In this document: positions 50,598 through 59,211 of the stretch, in pieces
Numbering within the stretch: position 1 is the stretch's first letter
Layout of the letters: every line of letters begins with the position of its first letter
From: Aquipseudomonas alcaligenes NBRC 14159
GTDB lineage: Bacteria > Pseudomonadota > Gammaproteobacteria > Pseudomonadales > Pseudomonadaceae
Reading direction: 5' to 3'
DNA length: 64,000 nucleotides
NCBI RefSeq assembly: GCF_000467105.1
Contig: NZ_BATI01000003.1
Coordinates: forward strand, 62,001-126,000
The notes under the pieces: model-generated
Told to the model about the DNA's origin: nothing
Seen by the model: the letters and a program-made list of their open reading frames with translations, nothing else
Databases searched by the model: none
Made by a program: the position numbers and the translations under genes

Positions 50598-50601
50598 CCC
50601 C
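50574..50601. promoter_or_regulatory. 28-bp near-perfect palindrome in the serA / D-2-HG dehydrogenase divergent gap
   Basis: Arms GGGGTGCGTATG and CATATGCACCCC are complementary at 11 of 12 positions around CTAC. The dyad overlaps the candidate promoter and lies between two functionally coupled divergent genes, which strongly suggests an operator for a dimeric regulator. The regulator is not in the window. Confidence 0.65.
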
Positions 50602-50668
50602 GCGAAACGCCCACCCCTGACCGATGAAGCGTTCTCAGGGTGACCATGAATCGTTTGAGAGTTCCCAG

Positions 50669-52063
50669 ATGACCAATCCTGCCCTGATCGACGAGCTGAA
50701 GACCCTGGTGGAGCCCGGCAAGGTGCTGACCGATGCCGATTCTCTCAACGCCTACGGCAAGGATTGGACCAAGCACTTCGCCCCGGCACCGACCGCCATC
50801 GTCTTCCCCAAGACCATCGAGCAGGTGCAGGCCATCGTGCGCTGGGCCAACCAGCACAAGATCGCCCTGGTGCCCTCCGGCGGCCGCACCGGCTTGTCCG
50901 CCGCTGCCGTGGCGGCCAACGGCGAGGTGGTGGTGGCCTTCGACTACATGAACCAGATCCTCGCCTTCAACGAGTACGACCGCACCGTGGTCTGCCAGCC
51001 GGGCGTGGTGACCAAGCAGCTGCAGCAATACGCCGAGGATCAGGGCCTGTACTACCCGGTGGACTTCGCCTCCTCGGGCTCCAGCCAGCTGGGCGGTAAC
51101 ATCGGCACCAATGCCGGCGGCATCAAGGTGATCCGCTACGGCATGACCCGCAACTGGGTGGCCGGCCTCAAGGTGGTCACCGGTACCGGCGAGCTACTGG
51201 AGCTGAACCGCGACCTGATCAAGAACGCCACCGGCTATGACATGCGCCAGCTGTTTATCGGCGCCGAAGGCACCCTGGGCTTCGTTGTGGAAGCCACCAT
51301 GCGCCTGGAGCGCGCGCCGAAGAACCTCACCGCCATGGTCCTCGGCACCCCGGACTTCGACTCGATCATGCCGGTACTGCACGCCTTCCAGGGCAAGCTG
51401 GACCTGACCGCCTTCGAGTTCTTCTCCGACAAGGCCCTGGCCAAGATCCTGGCACGTGGCGACGTGCCGCCGGCCTTCGACACCGACTGCCCGTTCTACG
51501 CCCTGCTGGAGTTCGAGGCGAGCACCGAGGAAGTGGCCAACCAGGCCCTGGAGACCTTCGAGTACTGCGTCGAGCAGGGCTGGGTGCTGGACGGCGTGAT
51601 GAGCCAGAGCCAGCAGCAGCTGGAGAACCTGTGGAAGCTGCGCGAGTACATCTCCGAGACCATCAGCCACTGGACCCCGTACAAGAACGACATCTCGGTC
51701 ACCGTCGGCCAGGTGCCGGCCTTCCTGCATGACATCGACCGTATCGTCGGCGACAACTACCCGGACTTCGAGGTGATCTGGTTCGGCCATATCGGCGACG
51801 GCAACCTGCACTTGAACATCCTCAAGCCGGAGAACCTGTCCAAGGACGAGTTCTTCACCAAGTGCGCCATCGTCAATAAGTGGGTGTTCGAGACCGTGCA
51901 GAAGTACAACGGCTCGATCAGCGCCGAGCACGGCGTGGGCATGACCAAGCGCGACTACCTGCACTACAGCCGCTCAGAGGCCGAGATCGGCTACATGAAG
52001 GCAATCAAAGCGGTGTTCGACCCGAACGGCATCATGAATCCGGGCAAGATCTTCCCGCTCTGA
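50669..52063 (+). CDS. D-2-hydroxyglutarate dehydrogenase (FAD-binding oxidase)
   Basis: 464-residue flavoenzyme of the FAD-binding-4/FAD-oxidase-C type. FAD-binding segments are VPSGGRTGLSAAAVA and GSSQLGGNIGTNAGGIKVIR, and metal and active-site His residues are in WFGHIGDGNLHLNI and EHGVGMTK. ATG at 50669 is chosen from the family N-terminus MTNPALIDELK. Enzymes at this locus in Pseudomonas oxidise D-2-hydroxyglutarate to 2-oxoglutarate, pulling the SerA reaction forward. It is divergent from serA. Confidence 0.9.
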   Translation: MTNPALIDELKTLVEPGKVLTDADSLNAYGKDWTKHFAPAPTAIVFPKTIEQVQAIVRWANQHKIALVPSGGRTGLSAAAVAANGEVVVAFDYMNQILAFNEYDRTVVCQPGVVTKQLQQYAEDQGLYYPVDFASSGSSQLGGNIGTNAGGIKVIRYGMTRNWVAGLKVVTGTGELLELNRDLIKNATGYDMRQLFIGAEGTLGFVVEATMRLERAPKNLTAMVLGTPDFDSIMPVLHAFQGKLDLTAFEFFSDKALAKILARGDVPPAFDTDCPFYALLEFEASTEEVANQALETFEYCVEQGWVLDGVMSQSQQQLENLWKLREYISETISHWTPYKNDISVTVGQVPAFLHDIDRIVGDNYPDFEVIWFGHIGDGNLHLNILKPENLSKDEFFTKCAIVNKWVFETVQKYNGSISAEHGVGMTKRDYLHYSRSEAEIGYMKAIKAVFDPNGIMNPGKIFPL

Positions 52064-52070
52064 GTCTTAG

Positions 52071-52174
52071 CTCCCCTCTCCCCTTGGGAGAGGGGCCGGG
52101 GTGAGGGATTCCCAGGCCATTCCGAGCCGCCTGCGGCACCCTCACCCCAACCCTCTCCCAGAGGGAGAGGGAGC
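52071..52174. repeat. REP-like doublet (element 5)
   Basis: CTCCCCTCTCCCCTTGGGAG begins a full palindrome at the 5' side, and CCCTCTCCC-AGA-GGGAGAGGG closes the 3' side (52151-52171). GGGGTGAGGG and CCCTCACCCC form an inner pair. It lies between the D-2-HG dehydrogenase and FAH-family genes. Confidence 0.85.
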
Positions 52175-52201
52175 CCGTATCCCATCCGAGGAGTGTGGCC
52201 C

Positions 52202-52867
52202 ATGAGCTACCAGCACCAGTACATCGACGGCACGCCGATCCACTTCCCGCTGGGCAAGGTGGTCTGCGTCGGGCGCAACTATGCCGAGCACGCCGCCGAG
52301 CTGAACAACCCGATCCCGACCGAGCCGCTGCTGTTCATCAAGCCCGGCAGCTGCACCGTGCCGATGGATGATGGCTTCGTCATTCCGCAGGAACGCGGCG
52401 CCGTGCACTTCGAGGCAGAAATTGCCGTACTGATCGGCAAGCCGCTGTCGAAGAAGCCGAGCGAAGAGGAAGTGCGCGACGCCATCTCCGGCTACGCCCC
52501 GGCCCTGGACCTGACCCTGCGCGACGTGCAGGCCAAGCTCAAGGAGAAGGGCCTGCCCTGGGAACTGGCCAAGAGCTTCGACGGTGCCTATGTACTGGCC
52601 CCCTTCGTCGCCGCGGACGCGGTGGAAGACGTGCGCGACATCGGCATCCGCCTGAGCATCGACGGCCAGTTGCGCCAGGACGGCAACAGCCGCGACATGC
52701 TCAACCCGATCATCCCGCTGATCCAGCACATCGCCGGCCACTTCAGCCTGCAGCCGGGCGACGTGGTGTCCACCGGCACCCCGGCCGGAGTCGGCCCGCT
52801 GACCAGCGGCGAGCAGCTGGAAATCGAACTGGTCGGCCTCAGCCGCTTCAGCACTCGCGTGCTCTGA
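52202..52867 (+). CDS. Fumarylacetoacetate hydrolase (FAH) family protein
   Basis: 221-residue single FAH domain. The metal and active-site segments are GKVVCVGRNYAEHAAELN, GAVHFEAEIAVLIGKPLS, and TGTPAGVGPLTSGEQLEIEL. Relatives hydrolyse acylpyruvates or decarboxylate oxaloacetate; the true substrate is not clear. It follows the D-2-HG dehydrogenase gene in the same direction across a REP element. Confidence 0.9.
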   Translation: MSYQHQYIDGTPIHFPLGKVVCVGRNYAEHAAELNNPIPTEPLLFIKPGSCTVPMDDGFVIPQERGAVHFEAEIAVLIGKPLSKKPSEEEVRDAISGYAPALDLTLRDVQAKLKEKGLPWELAKSFDGAYVLAPFVAADAVEDVRDIGIRLSIDGQLRQDGNSRDMLNPIIPLIQHIAGHFSLQPGDVVSTGTPAGVGPLTSGEQLEIELVGLSRFSTRVL

Positions 52868-52911
52868 GCGCGCGGGCGCTCTTCACAGAACTTTCACTCG
52901 CCATCCGTAGT

Positions 52912-52943
52912 CTGAGAGGCTCGAATTCTCCGAGCGCTCTCAG
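52912..52943 (+). promoter_or_regulatory. Hairpin abutting the start of the SdiA-regulated gene
   Basis: CTGAGAGGCTCG and CGAGCGCTCTCAG pair with one bulged base and end exactly at the base before ATG 52944. No Shine-Dalgarno site is visible apart from this stem. Confidence 0.5.
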
Positions 52944-53861
52944 ATGTCCCTCGCCCGCCGCCGCAGCCTCACCCTCGCCCTGGTCATCACCGCCGCGTGC
53001 GTCACCGCCGTGGTGCGCTACATGCACTGGGACGACCGCACCCTGCTGTGGCTGAAGGAACAGAACCTGCCGCTGGCCGACCGCGCCGCCAGCATCTGGT
53101 TGCCGGGCTACCGCGCCAGCGTCGAGGGCAAACCGCTGGCCGGCCTGGAGGACGACGAAGCCTCGGACCTGGCCTACAACCCGCTCACTGGCACCCTGTT
53201 CACCGTTACCGGCAAGTTGCCGATGCTGGTCGAGCTGAGCCGCAGCGGCGAAGTGCTGCGGCGCATCGCCCTCAAGGGCTTCTCCAACCCCGAGGGCGTG
53301 GCCGTGCTGGAAAACGGCATGATCGCGCTGACCGACGAGCGCAAGCGCAACCTGTCGATCTTCGAGCTGGACTCGCAGACCCGCGAGCTCGACCTGGCCG
53401 ACGCCAAGCCCTTCGACCTGGGCTTCCCGGACGCCGGCAACAAGGGTTTCGAGGGCATCGCCTGGGATCCGGCGCAGCAGCGTCTGCTGCTGGGCAAGGA
53501 GCGCGCGCCTACCGCCATGTTCAGCCTGGGCAGCGACGGCCAGCGCCTGCTCGACCAGGAGTTGCGCCCGCTGCCGAGCTACGGCCTGGGCATGCGCAAC
53601 CTGTCGGCGCTCAGCGTCGACCCGCGAACCGGTCATATCCTCGCCCTCTCCGCCCAGTCGCGGCTGCTGCTGGAGCTGGACGAAAAGGGCGAGCCGGTCG
53701 GCTTCATCAGCCTGCTCGGCGGCCAGAGCGGCCTGGAAAGCCGCATCCCGCGCGCCGAAGGCGTGGCCATGGACGAGGAAGGCACCATCTATATGGTCAG
53801 CGAGCCGAACCTGTTCTACGTGTTCCGCAAGGATGAGCCCTTCACCGCACCGCAAGGCTGA
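52944..53861 (+). CDS. SdiA-regulated (YjiK-like) beta-propeller protein, copy 1
   Basis: 305-residue protein. An N-terminal membrane anchor (LTLALVITAACVTAVVRYM) is followed by a periplasmic propeller-like domain with repeats ending in DxxxGxxxL/V. Family blocks are LAYNPLTGTLFTV, NPEGVAVLENGMIALTDERK, AGNKGFEGIAWDP, and IPRAEGVAMDEEGTIYMVSE. The 'SdiA-regulated' name comes from a Salmonella/E. coli domain family; no LuxR regulator is here. A second copy lies at 61592. Confidence 0.85.
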   Translation: MSLARRRSLTLALVITAACVTAVVRYMHWDDRTLLWLKEQNLPLADRAASIWLPGYRASVEGKPLAGLEDDEASDLAYNPLTGTLFTVTGKLPMLVELSRSGEVLRRIALKGFSNPEGVAVLENGMIALTDERKRNLSIFELDSQTRELDLADAKPFDLGFPDAGNKGFEGIAWDPAQQRLLLGKERAPTAMFSLGSDGQRLLDQELRPLPSYGLGMRNLSALSVDPRTGHILALSAQSRLLLELDEKGEPVGFISLLGGQSGLESRIPRAEGVAMDEEGTIYMVSEPNLFYVFRKDEPFTAPQG

Positions 53862-54001
53862 GAACCTACTTATGCTTTGCTGCGCGTCGGCCAGGCTGTG
53901 TTGAAAGCCGGTTCGGAATGCTCATTTACCATTCGTAAACTCCGCTTCCTCACCGGCTTTCGCCTTGCCTGGCTCTAGCTCGCAAGAGCCTAAGCAGGTT
54001 C
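53862..54001. repeat. 140-base nested inverted repeat
   Basis: The outer arms GAACCTACTTATGCT / AGCCTAAGCAGGTTC match at 13 of 15 pairs. Inside are perfect arms GCCAGGC / GCCTGGC and GAAAGCCGG / CCGGCTTTC, then an imperfect inner stem GGAATGCTCATTTAC / GTAAACTCCGCTTCC. It fills the whole gap between the convergent propeller and deacetylase genes. It may be a bidirectional terminator or a dispersed structured repeat. Confidence 0.7.
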
Positions 54002-54008
54002 TAGGCGT

Positions 54009-55043
54009 TTAACGGGTAACGCTATCGAAGCCCTGCAGTACGTTGATCGCGTTGATACCGATCTCCTCCACCGCATAGCCACCTTCCATCACGAACAGGG
54101 TCTGCAGGCCCAGCGCGCCGATGACTTCGCCCATGCGCAGGTAGTCCGGGCTGTCCAGCTTGAACTGCGAGATCGGGTCTTCCTTGAAGGTGTCCACCCC
54201 CAGCGACACGATCAGCGCATCCGGCGCATAGGCGGCGATCTGCCGACAGGCGGCGGCCAGCGCCAGGCTCCAGGCCGACCAGTCGCTGCCGGCGGCCAGC
54301 GGGTAGTTGAAGTTGAAGCCGCGACCGACACCCTCGCCCTTCTCGTCGGCATAGCCGAGGAAGAACGGGTACTCGAAGCGCGGGTCGCCGTGAATCGAGG
54401 TGAACAGCACGTCGGCGCGGTCGTAGAAGATGTCCTGGGTGCCGTTGCCGTGGTGGTAGTCCACGTCGAGGATGGCCACGCGGCTGGCGCCCTGGTCGAG
54501 CATTGCCTGGGCGGCGATGGCGGCGTTGTTGAAGTAGCAGTAGCCGCCCATGTAGTCGGCCGCAGCATGGTGGCCCGGCGGCCGGCACAGCGAGAACACC
54601 CCGCGCGCGCCCTTGGCCAGCTCGGCCTGGCCGGTCAGCGCGACGTTCACCGAGCTGCTCACCGCCTGCCAGGTGCCGGCAGTGATGGGCACGCCGGCGT
54701 CGAAGCTGTAGTAGCCGAACTTGCCGTCGATGCAGTCCGGAATGGTCTGGCGCAGGCGACGGTTGGGCCAGGTGAACGGCAACATGTCGTAGTCGCGACC
54801 CATGGCCTGCCACTCGGTCCAGGCATCCTTGAGGAAATGCACGAAGCCCTCATCGTGCACCCGCAGGATCGGCGCCAGGCCGAACTCGCGCGGCGCCGCC
54901 ACCTCACCCAGCTTCACCTTCTGCGCCCTTGCCAGGACCATGTCGGCGCGGCTGGGCTTCTCGAAGCAGGGCGTGAGCTGGCCGTCGATCAGCTCGTACT
55001 TGCCGTGGTGCAGGTGATGGTCGTCGCTGTAGATCGTCAGCAT
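54009..55043 (-). CDS. Acetylpolyamine amidohydrolase (class II histone-deacetylase fold)
   Basis: 344-residue zinc-dependent deacetylase. The HDAC motifs are RPPGHHAA, the zinc site ILDVDYHHGNGTQDIF, SLGVDTFKEDP, and the catalytic Tyr in VMEGGYAVEEIG. DTFKEDP is typical of polyamine deacetylases. ATG at 55043 gives the family N-terminus MLTIYSDDHHLHHGKYEL. It is last in the minus-strand order ATPase-permease-permease-binding protein-deacetylase. It likely releases polyamines from acetylated forms after uptake. Confidence 0.92.
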   Translation of the reverse strand: MLTIYSDDHHLHHGKYELIDGQLTPCFEKPSRADMVLARAQKVKLGEVAAPREFGLAPILRVHDEGFVHFLKDAWTEWQAMGRDYDMLPFTWPNRRLRQTIPDCIDGKFGYYSFDAGVPITAGTWQAVSSSVNVALTGQAELAKGARGVFSLCRPPGHHAAADYMGGYCYFNNAAIAAQAMLDQGASRVAILDVDYHHGNGTQDIFYDRADVLFTSIHGDPRFEYPFFLGYADEKGEGVGRGFNFNYPLAAGSDWSAWSLALAAACRQIAAYAPDALIVSLGVDTFKEDPISQFKLDSPDYLRMGEVIGALGLQTLFVMEGGYAVEEIGINAINVLQGFDSVTR

Positions 55044-55091
55044 GAGAGGCTCCCCGGACTCGGGTCGGTCCGTGAAAGTTGCGAGTGGAAT

Positions 55092-55118
55092 CCCCTCTCC
55101 CGTAAAACGGGAGAGGGG
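55092..55118. repeat. REP-like single palindrome (element 6)
   Basis: Perfect 12-bp arms CCCCTCTCCCGT-AAA-ACGGGAGAGGGG between the polyamine-binding protein gene and the deacetylase gene. Confidence 0.85.
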
Positions 55119-55128
55119 AGCCATGGGC

Positions 55129-56172
55129 TTACTTCTTGAGTTTCGTCCAGACCTTGGTGCGCAGCGCCAGGGCCTTGGGCGAGCAGAGCTTGAACGAGCG
55201 CAGGCGCTCGAGCTTGTCCTGCGGGGTGTTGATCGCCGGGTCCTCGAACAACGCCTTGTCCATGAACTGCTCGGCGCCGGCGATGGCGTTGTTGTACTTG
55301 GCAAAGTTGGAGGCGGCGGCGATGTTTTCCGGCTGCATCATCCAGTTGATGAACACGTGGGCTTCCTCGACGTTGCTCGCGCCTTTGGGAATCACGAAGT
55401 TGTCGATGAAGGTGGACACGCCCTCCTTCGGATACACATAGACCAGCGAGGCGCGCTGCTCCTTGGCGCGGTGGAAGGCGCCGTTCCACTGCTGGTGCAT
55501 GGCCACCTCGCCGGCGGCCATGCGCTCGATGGTGCCGTCGCTGTTGTGCATGGCCAGCATGTCTTTCTGCTGGCTCAGCAGGTCCATGATCTTCTTCACG
55601 TCCTGCGGGTCCTCGGTGCAGCGGTCGATGCCGAGGTAGAAGGCCGCCGGCGGGAACAGGTCGTCCATCGAGTTGAGCGCCACCACCTTGCCCTTCAGCT
55701 CGGCGGGCGGGGCGAAGAACGGCCCCCAGCTCTCGTCGAGCTTGCCGCCCGGCACCTGGGCGCTGTCGTAGCTGTAGCCGGTGGTGCCCCACAGGTAGGG
55801 CACGCTGTAGTCGTGCGCCGGGTCGAAGTCGAGCTTCTGGAAGGTCGGCGCCAGGTTCTTCAGGTTCGGCAGCTTGCTCTTGTCGAACTTCTGCAGCAGG
55901 TCCTCCTGCACCATGATCTGGATGAAGCTGTCCGAGGGCACCACCACGTCGTAGTTGCCGCCACCGGCCTTGAGCTTGGCCAGCAGGGTCTCGTTGGAGT
56001 CGTAGGCATCCAGGGTGGCCTTGATGCCGGTGTCCTTCTCGAATTTCTGCAGCAGCTCCGGCGGGTAGTAATCCGACCAGTTGGCGAAGTTCAGCGTGCC
56101 GGCCGCCTGAACGGCGCCGGACAGGCCGAGGGCGAGAACAACGGAGAGCGCGAGCGGGGTACGACGGGTCAT
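55129..56172 (-). CDS. Polyamine ABC transporter periplasmic binding protein (PotD/SpuD type)
   Basis: 347-residue binding protein. The signal peptide is cut near AVQA-AGTLNFANWSDYYPPELLQKFEK, a typical PotD start. VVVPSDSFIQIMVQEDLLQKF and YLWGTTGYSYD are family segments lining the polyamine pocket. It follows the permease gene by ten bases in the transporter operon. Polyamine (putrescine, spermidine or acetyl derivative) specificity is inferred from the deacetylase neighbour. Confidence 0.9.
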   Translation of the reverse strand: MTRRTPLALSVVLALGLSGAVQAAGTLNFANWSDYYPPELLQKFEKDTGIKATLDAYDSNETLLAKLKAGGGNYDVVVPSDSFIQIMVQEDLLQKFDKSKLPNLKNLAPTFQKLDFDPAHDYSVPYLWGTTGYSYDSAQVPGGKLDESWGPFFAPPAELKGKVVALNSMDDLFPPAAFYLGIDRCTEDPQDVKKIMDLLSQQKDMLAMHNSDGTIERMAAGEVAMHQQWNGAFHRAKEQRASLVYVYPKEGVSTFIDNFVIPKGASNVEEAHVFINWMMQPENIAAASNFAKYNNAIAGAEQFMDKALFEDPAINTPQDKLERLRSFKLCSPKALALRTKVWTKLKK

Positions 56173-56182
56173 GGTCTGGCTC

Positions 56183-56971
56183 CTAGCGTTTGCGTTGGCC
56201 GAGGTAGTACGACAGGGTGACGAACAGAATCGAAAGAACGAGCATGATCGAGGAAATCGCGTTGATCTTCGGCGATATGCCCATACGGATGGAGCTGAAG
56301 ATGTAGATCGGCAGGGTGGTCGAGCCGGCCCCGGCGACAAAGTAGGTGATGACGAAGTCGTCCATCGAAATGATGAAGGCCAGCATCGCCCCGGAGAGGA
56401 TGCCCGGCAGCAGCAGCGGGAAGCTGATCCGCCAGAACACCCGCCAAGGCGAGGCATACAGGTCGGCAGCGGCCTCCAGCAGGCGCGGGTCCATGCCCTG
56501 CAGGCGCGCGCGGATCGGCAGGTAGGCGAACGGCGTGCAGAACACCACGTGCGCGATCAGGATGGTCAGCAGCGATAGCTTCAGGCCGATGAAGGCGAAG
56601 AACATCAGGATGGCCACGGCGCAGACGATGTCCGGCACCAGCAGCGGCAGGCCGAGCACGCCCTGCAATGCGCCCTGGCCACGGAAGCGCCGGCCGTGCA
56701 TGCCGAGCGCCGCCAGGGTCGCCAGGGCGGTGGAAATCAGCGTCGCGCACACCGCGATGATCAGCGAGTTCTTCGCCGCGCGAAGGATCTCCGGGTCATT
56801 GGCCACCACCCCGTACCACTTGAAGCTGAAGCCCTGCCACAGGGTCGCCGACTGCCCGGCGTTGAAGCTCAGCGCCACCAGCACGATGATCGGGATATAG
56901 AGAAAGGCGAAGAACGCCCAGGCCACCGGGCGCACGCCGGTGAAACGCCACAGCGGGCCCTGCAGGTTCAT
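56183..56971 (-). CDS. Polyamine ABC transporter permease (PotC type)
   Basis: 262-residue permease with six helices and the EAA loop LLEAAADLYASPWRVFWRIS. Its start overlaps the previous permease stop by four bases. It pairs with the PotB-type subunit to form the membrane channel. Confidence 0.92.
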   Translation of the reverse strand: MNLQGPLWRFTGVRPVAWAFFAFLYIPIIVLVALSFNAGQSATLWQGFSFKWYGVVANDPEILRAAKNSLIIAVCATLISTALATLAALGMHGRRFRGQGALQGVLGLPLLVPDIVCAVAILMFFAFIGLKLSLLTILIAHVVFCTPFAYLPIRARLQGMDPRLLEAAADLYASPWRVFWRISFPLLLPGILSGAMLAFIISMDDFVITYFVAGAGSTTLPIYIFSSIRMGISPKINAISSIMLVLSILFVTLSYYLGQRKR

Positions 56972-57876
56972 CCGCGCACCTCCTGGCCACGCTGGCGCAG
57001 GCCATTGAACAGAAGGGCCAGCAGCACCAGGCTGAACAGCGAGAAAGCCAGCGCCGCGCCCAGCGGCCAGTTGTGCCCGGAGCCGAACTGCAGCTGGATC
57101 AGGTTGCCGATCATCAGCGCCTTACCGCCGCCCAGCAGCTCGGGGATGATGTAGTTGCCCAGCGCCGGGATGAACACCAGCGTGGCACCGGCCAGCATGC
57201 CCGGCAGCGCCAGCGGCAGGATCACTCTTTTCAGCGCCTGCCAGCGGTTGGCGCCGAGATCGAAGGCGGCCTCGACCAGGCGCCAGTCGAGCTTCTCCAG
57301 GCTGGTGTAGATCGGCAGCACCATGAACGGCAGAAAACTGTAGAGCAGGCCGATCATCACCGCCGTGTTGCTGTAGAGCAGGCCGAGGCTACCCTCGGGC
57401 ACACCGAACACGCCCAGGCCGCTGTCCACCAGGCCGCCATTGCGCAGCAGCAGCATCCAGGCGTAGACCCGCACCAGCAGGTTGGTCCAGAACGGCACGG
57501 TGACCAGAAACAGCAGCAGGTTGCGCTTGCGCTCGCTCTGCAGCGCCAGGTACAGCGCAGTGGGAAAGCCGATCAGCAGGCAGCCGACGGTGGTCGTCAC
57601 GGCCAGCCAGAAGGAGCGCTGGAAGATACCCAGGTAGTCGGTGTTGAACACCAGGCTGTCGTCGAAGTCGCGCTCGTAGAGGAAATTGACGTAAGCCTCG
57701 AGCGAGTACTGCCCCCACTTCACCCCGCCGTACTCGCCGGGCTGCAGGAAGGACACCAGCAGCATGATCGCCAGCGGCGCGACCAGGAACACCGCCAGCA
57801 CCGCCATGCCCGGCGCAATCAGGCCCAGGCGGCGCAGCAGCTGGCGACGCTCGGCCAGTTGCCGAGGCGTGCTCAT
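56968..57876 (-). CDS. Polyamine ABC transporter permease (PotB type)
   Basis: 302-residue permease with six helices; EAA loop [40 protein letters not shown] is the first helix. It overlaps both the ATPase gene (57873-57876) and the PotC-type gene (56968-56971), which indicates one coupled operon. Confidence 0.92.
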   Translation of the reverse strand: MSTPRQLAERRQLLRRLGLIAPGMAVLAVFLVAPLAIMLLVSFLQPGEYGGVKWGQYSLEAYVNFLYERDFDDSLVFNTDYLGIFQRSFWLAVTTTVGCLLIGFPTALYLALQSERKRNLLLFLVTVPFWTNLLVRVYAWMLLLRNGGLVDSGLGVFGVPEGSLGLLYSNTAVMIGLLYSFLPFMVLPIYTSLEKLDWRLVEAAFDLGANRWQALKRVILPLALPGMLAGATLVFIPALGNYIIPELLGGGKALMIGNLIQLQFGSGHNWPLGAALAFSLFSLVLLALLFNGLRQRGQEVRG

Positions 57877-58925
57877 TCGCCCAGCACCCGAATGGCGGCG
57901 GCCGGCACGTCCAGGCGCACCTGCGCACCGCGCGGCAACGGCTGGCCGCTGCCAGCGCGATTCTGCTGGCGCACGCGGAAGCCCGACTGGCCGGCGACCT
58001 TGAGCAGGTAGAGGGTGTCGGTGCCGATGTACACCACCTCCTCCACCTCGCCGGCGAGGTTGCCGGCGTCAGTCAGGCTGACGCGCTCGGGCCGAATGGC
58101 CAGGGTGATGCGCCCGCTCTCCGGCATGCCGGCCAGGCTCAGCACCTGGCCATCGGCCAATCGTGCGCCACCGGCAAAGGGATCGGCCTCGAGGAAATTG
58201 GTCTCGCCGATAAAGTCGGCCACGGTGCGGTTCAGCGGGCGCTCGTAGATCTCGTTCGGCGTGCCGACCTGGAGGATGCGTCCCTTGCTCATCACCGCGA
58301 TGCGGTCGCTCATGGTCAGCGCTTCTTCCTGGTCGTGGGTGACGAAGATGAAGGTGATGCCGGTTTCGGCCTGCAGGCGCTTGAGCTCGATCTGCATATC
58401 CTTGCGCAGCTTCATGTCCAGCGCCGACAGCGACTCGTCGAGCAGCAGCACCCGTGGCCGGCTGGCCAGCGCGCGGGCCAGAGCGATGCGCTGCTGCTGG
58501 CCGCCGGACAGCTGGTCGGCGCGGCGGTTGCCGACGTCCGGCAGCTTCACCAGCGCCAGCATCTTTTCCACCGTGGCGGCGATCTCGGTTTTCGGCTTGC
58601 CCTGCATCTCCAGACCAAAGCCGATGTTCTGCGCCACCGTCATGTGCGGGAACAGCGCATAGCTCTGGAACACAGTGTTGACCGGGCGGCGGAACGGCGG
58701 CAGGTCCTGCATCGGCTCGCCATAGAGGCGGATCACCCCGGCGCTGGGCTGCTCGAAACCGGCGATCAGCCGCAGCAGCGTGGTCTTGCCGCAGCCGGAG
58801 GGGCCCAGCAGGGTGAAGAATTCGTTGTCGCGGATCTCCAGGGAGACAGTGTCCAGCGCCAGGTGGCCGCTGCCGGCCGTCCCGTATTCCATGCTCAGGC
58901 TTTCGATCGAGATCGCGCTGCTCAT
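57873..58925 (-). CDS. Polyamine ABC transporter ATP-binding protein (PotA type)
   Basis: 350-residue ATPase. Walker A is [18 protein letters not shown], signature [15 protein letters not shown], Walker [13 protein letters not shown], and switch His in [16 protein letters not shown]-terminal TOBE domain (about 270-350) is typical of PotA. The ATG at 58925 is preceded by AGGAG; a TTG six bases upstream is an alternative. First gene of the operon. Confidence 0.94.
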   Translation of the reverse strand: MSSAISIESLSMEYGTAGSGHLALDTVSLEIRDNEFFTLLGPSGCGKTTLLRLIAGFEQPSAGVIRLYGEPMQDLPPFRRPVNTVFQSYALFPHMTVAQNIGFGLEMQGKPKTEIAATVEKMLALVKLPDVGNRRADQLSGGQQQRIALARALASRPRVLLLDESLSALDMKLRKDMQIELKRLQAETGITFIFVTHDQEEALTMSDRIAVMSKGRILQVGTPNEIYERPLNRTVADFIGETNFLEADPFAGGARLADGQVLSLAGMPESGRITLAIRPERVSLTDAGNLAGEVEEVVYIGTDTLYLLKVAGQSGFRVRQQNRAGSGQPLPRGAQVRLDVPAAAIRVLGE

Positions 58926-59211
58926 CCGCAATTAGCTCCTAACCAATTGTTTTTATTGGCGATTAAGAGGCAGTAGAAGCCAAGGGCTCTGGCATCGATT
59001 CTAGGCAGCGCGGTGCTGGCGGCAGAACGATAGATGCGGTCAAAAGGGGATAGATGTGGCCAAGTTGACTCATCGCATGGATTGGCTCCCCGTCGTGAGG
59101 CTCAAGACCAGAGCACCAAACCGATGGCTGCACCTATCCAAATCTCCCGGTTTCGCCCTCCTGGGCGAAAACGACAGTAACGAAACGCTCGGAAATGGGC
59201 TTAGGAAAAAC
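58926..59211. other. Upstream region of the polyamine operon, with small dyads
   Basis: About 286 bases with no convincing gene. It contains the dyad CCAAT-N7-ATTGG (58943-58959) 18 bases before the ATPase start, and a hairpin TTTCGCCC-TCCT-GGGCGAAA (59151-59170) which may terminate nearby transcripts. A 68-codon frame at 59056-59262 has no family resemblance. The operon promoter should lie here. Confidence 0.45.
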
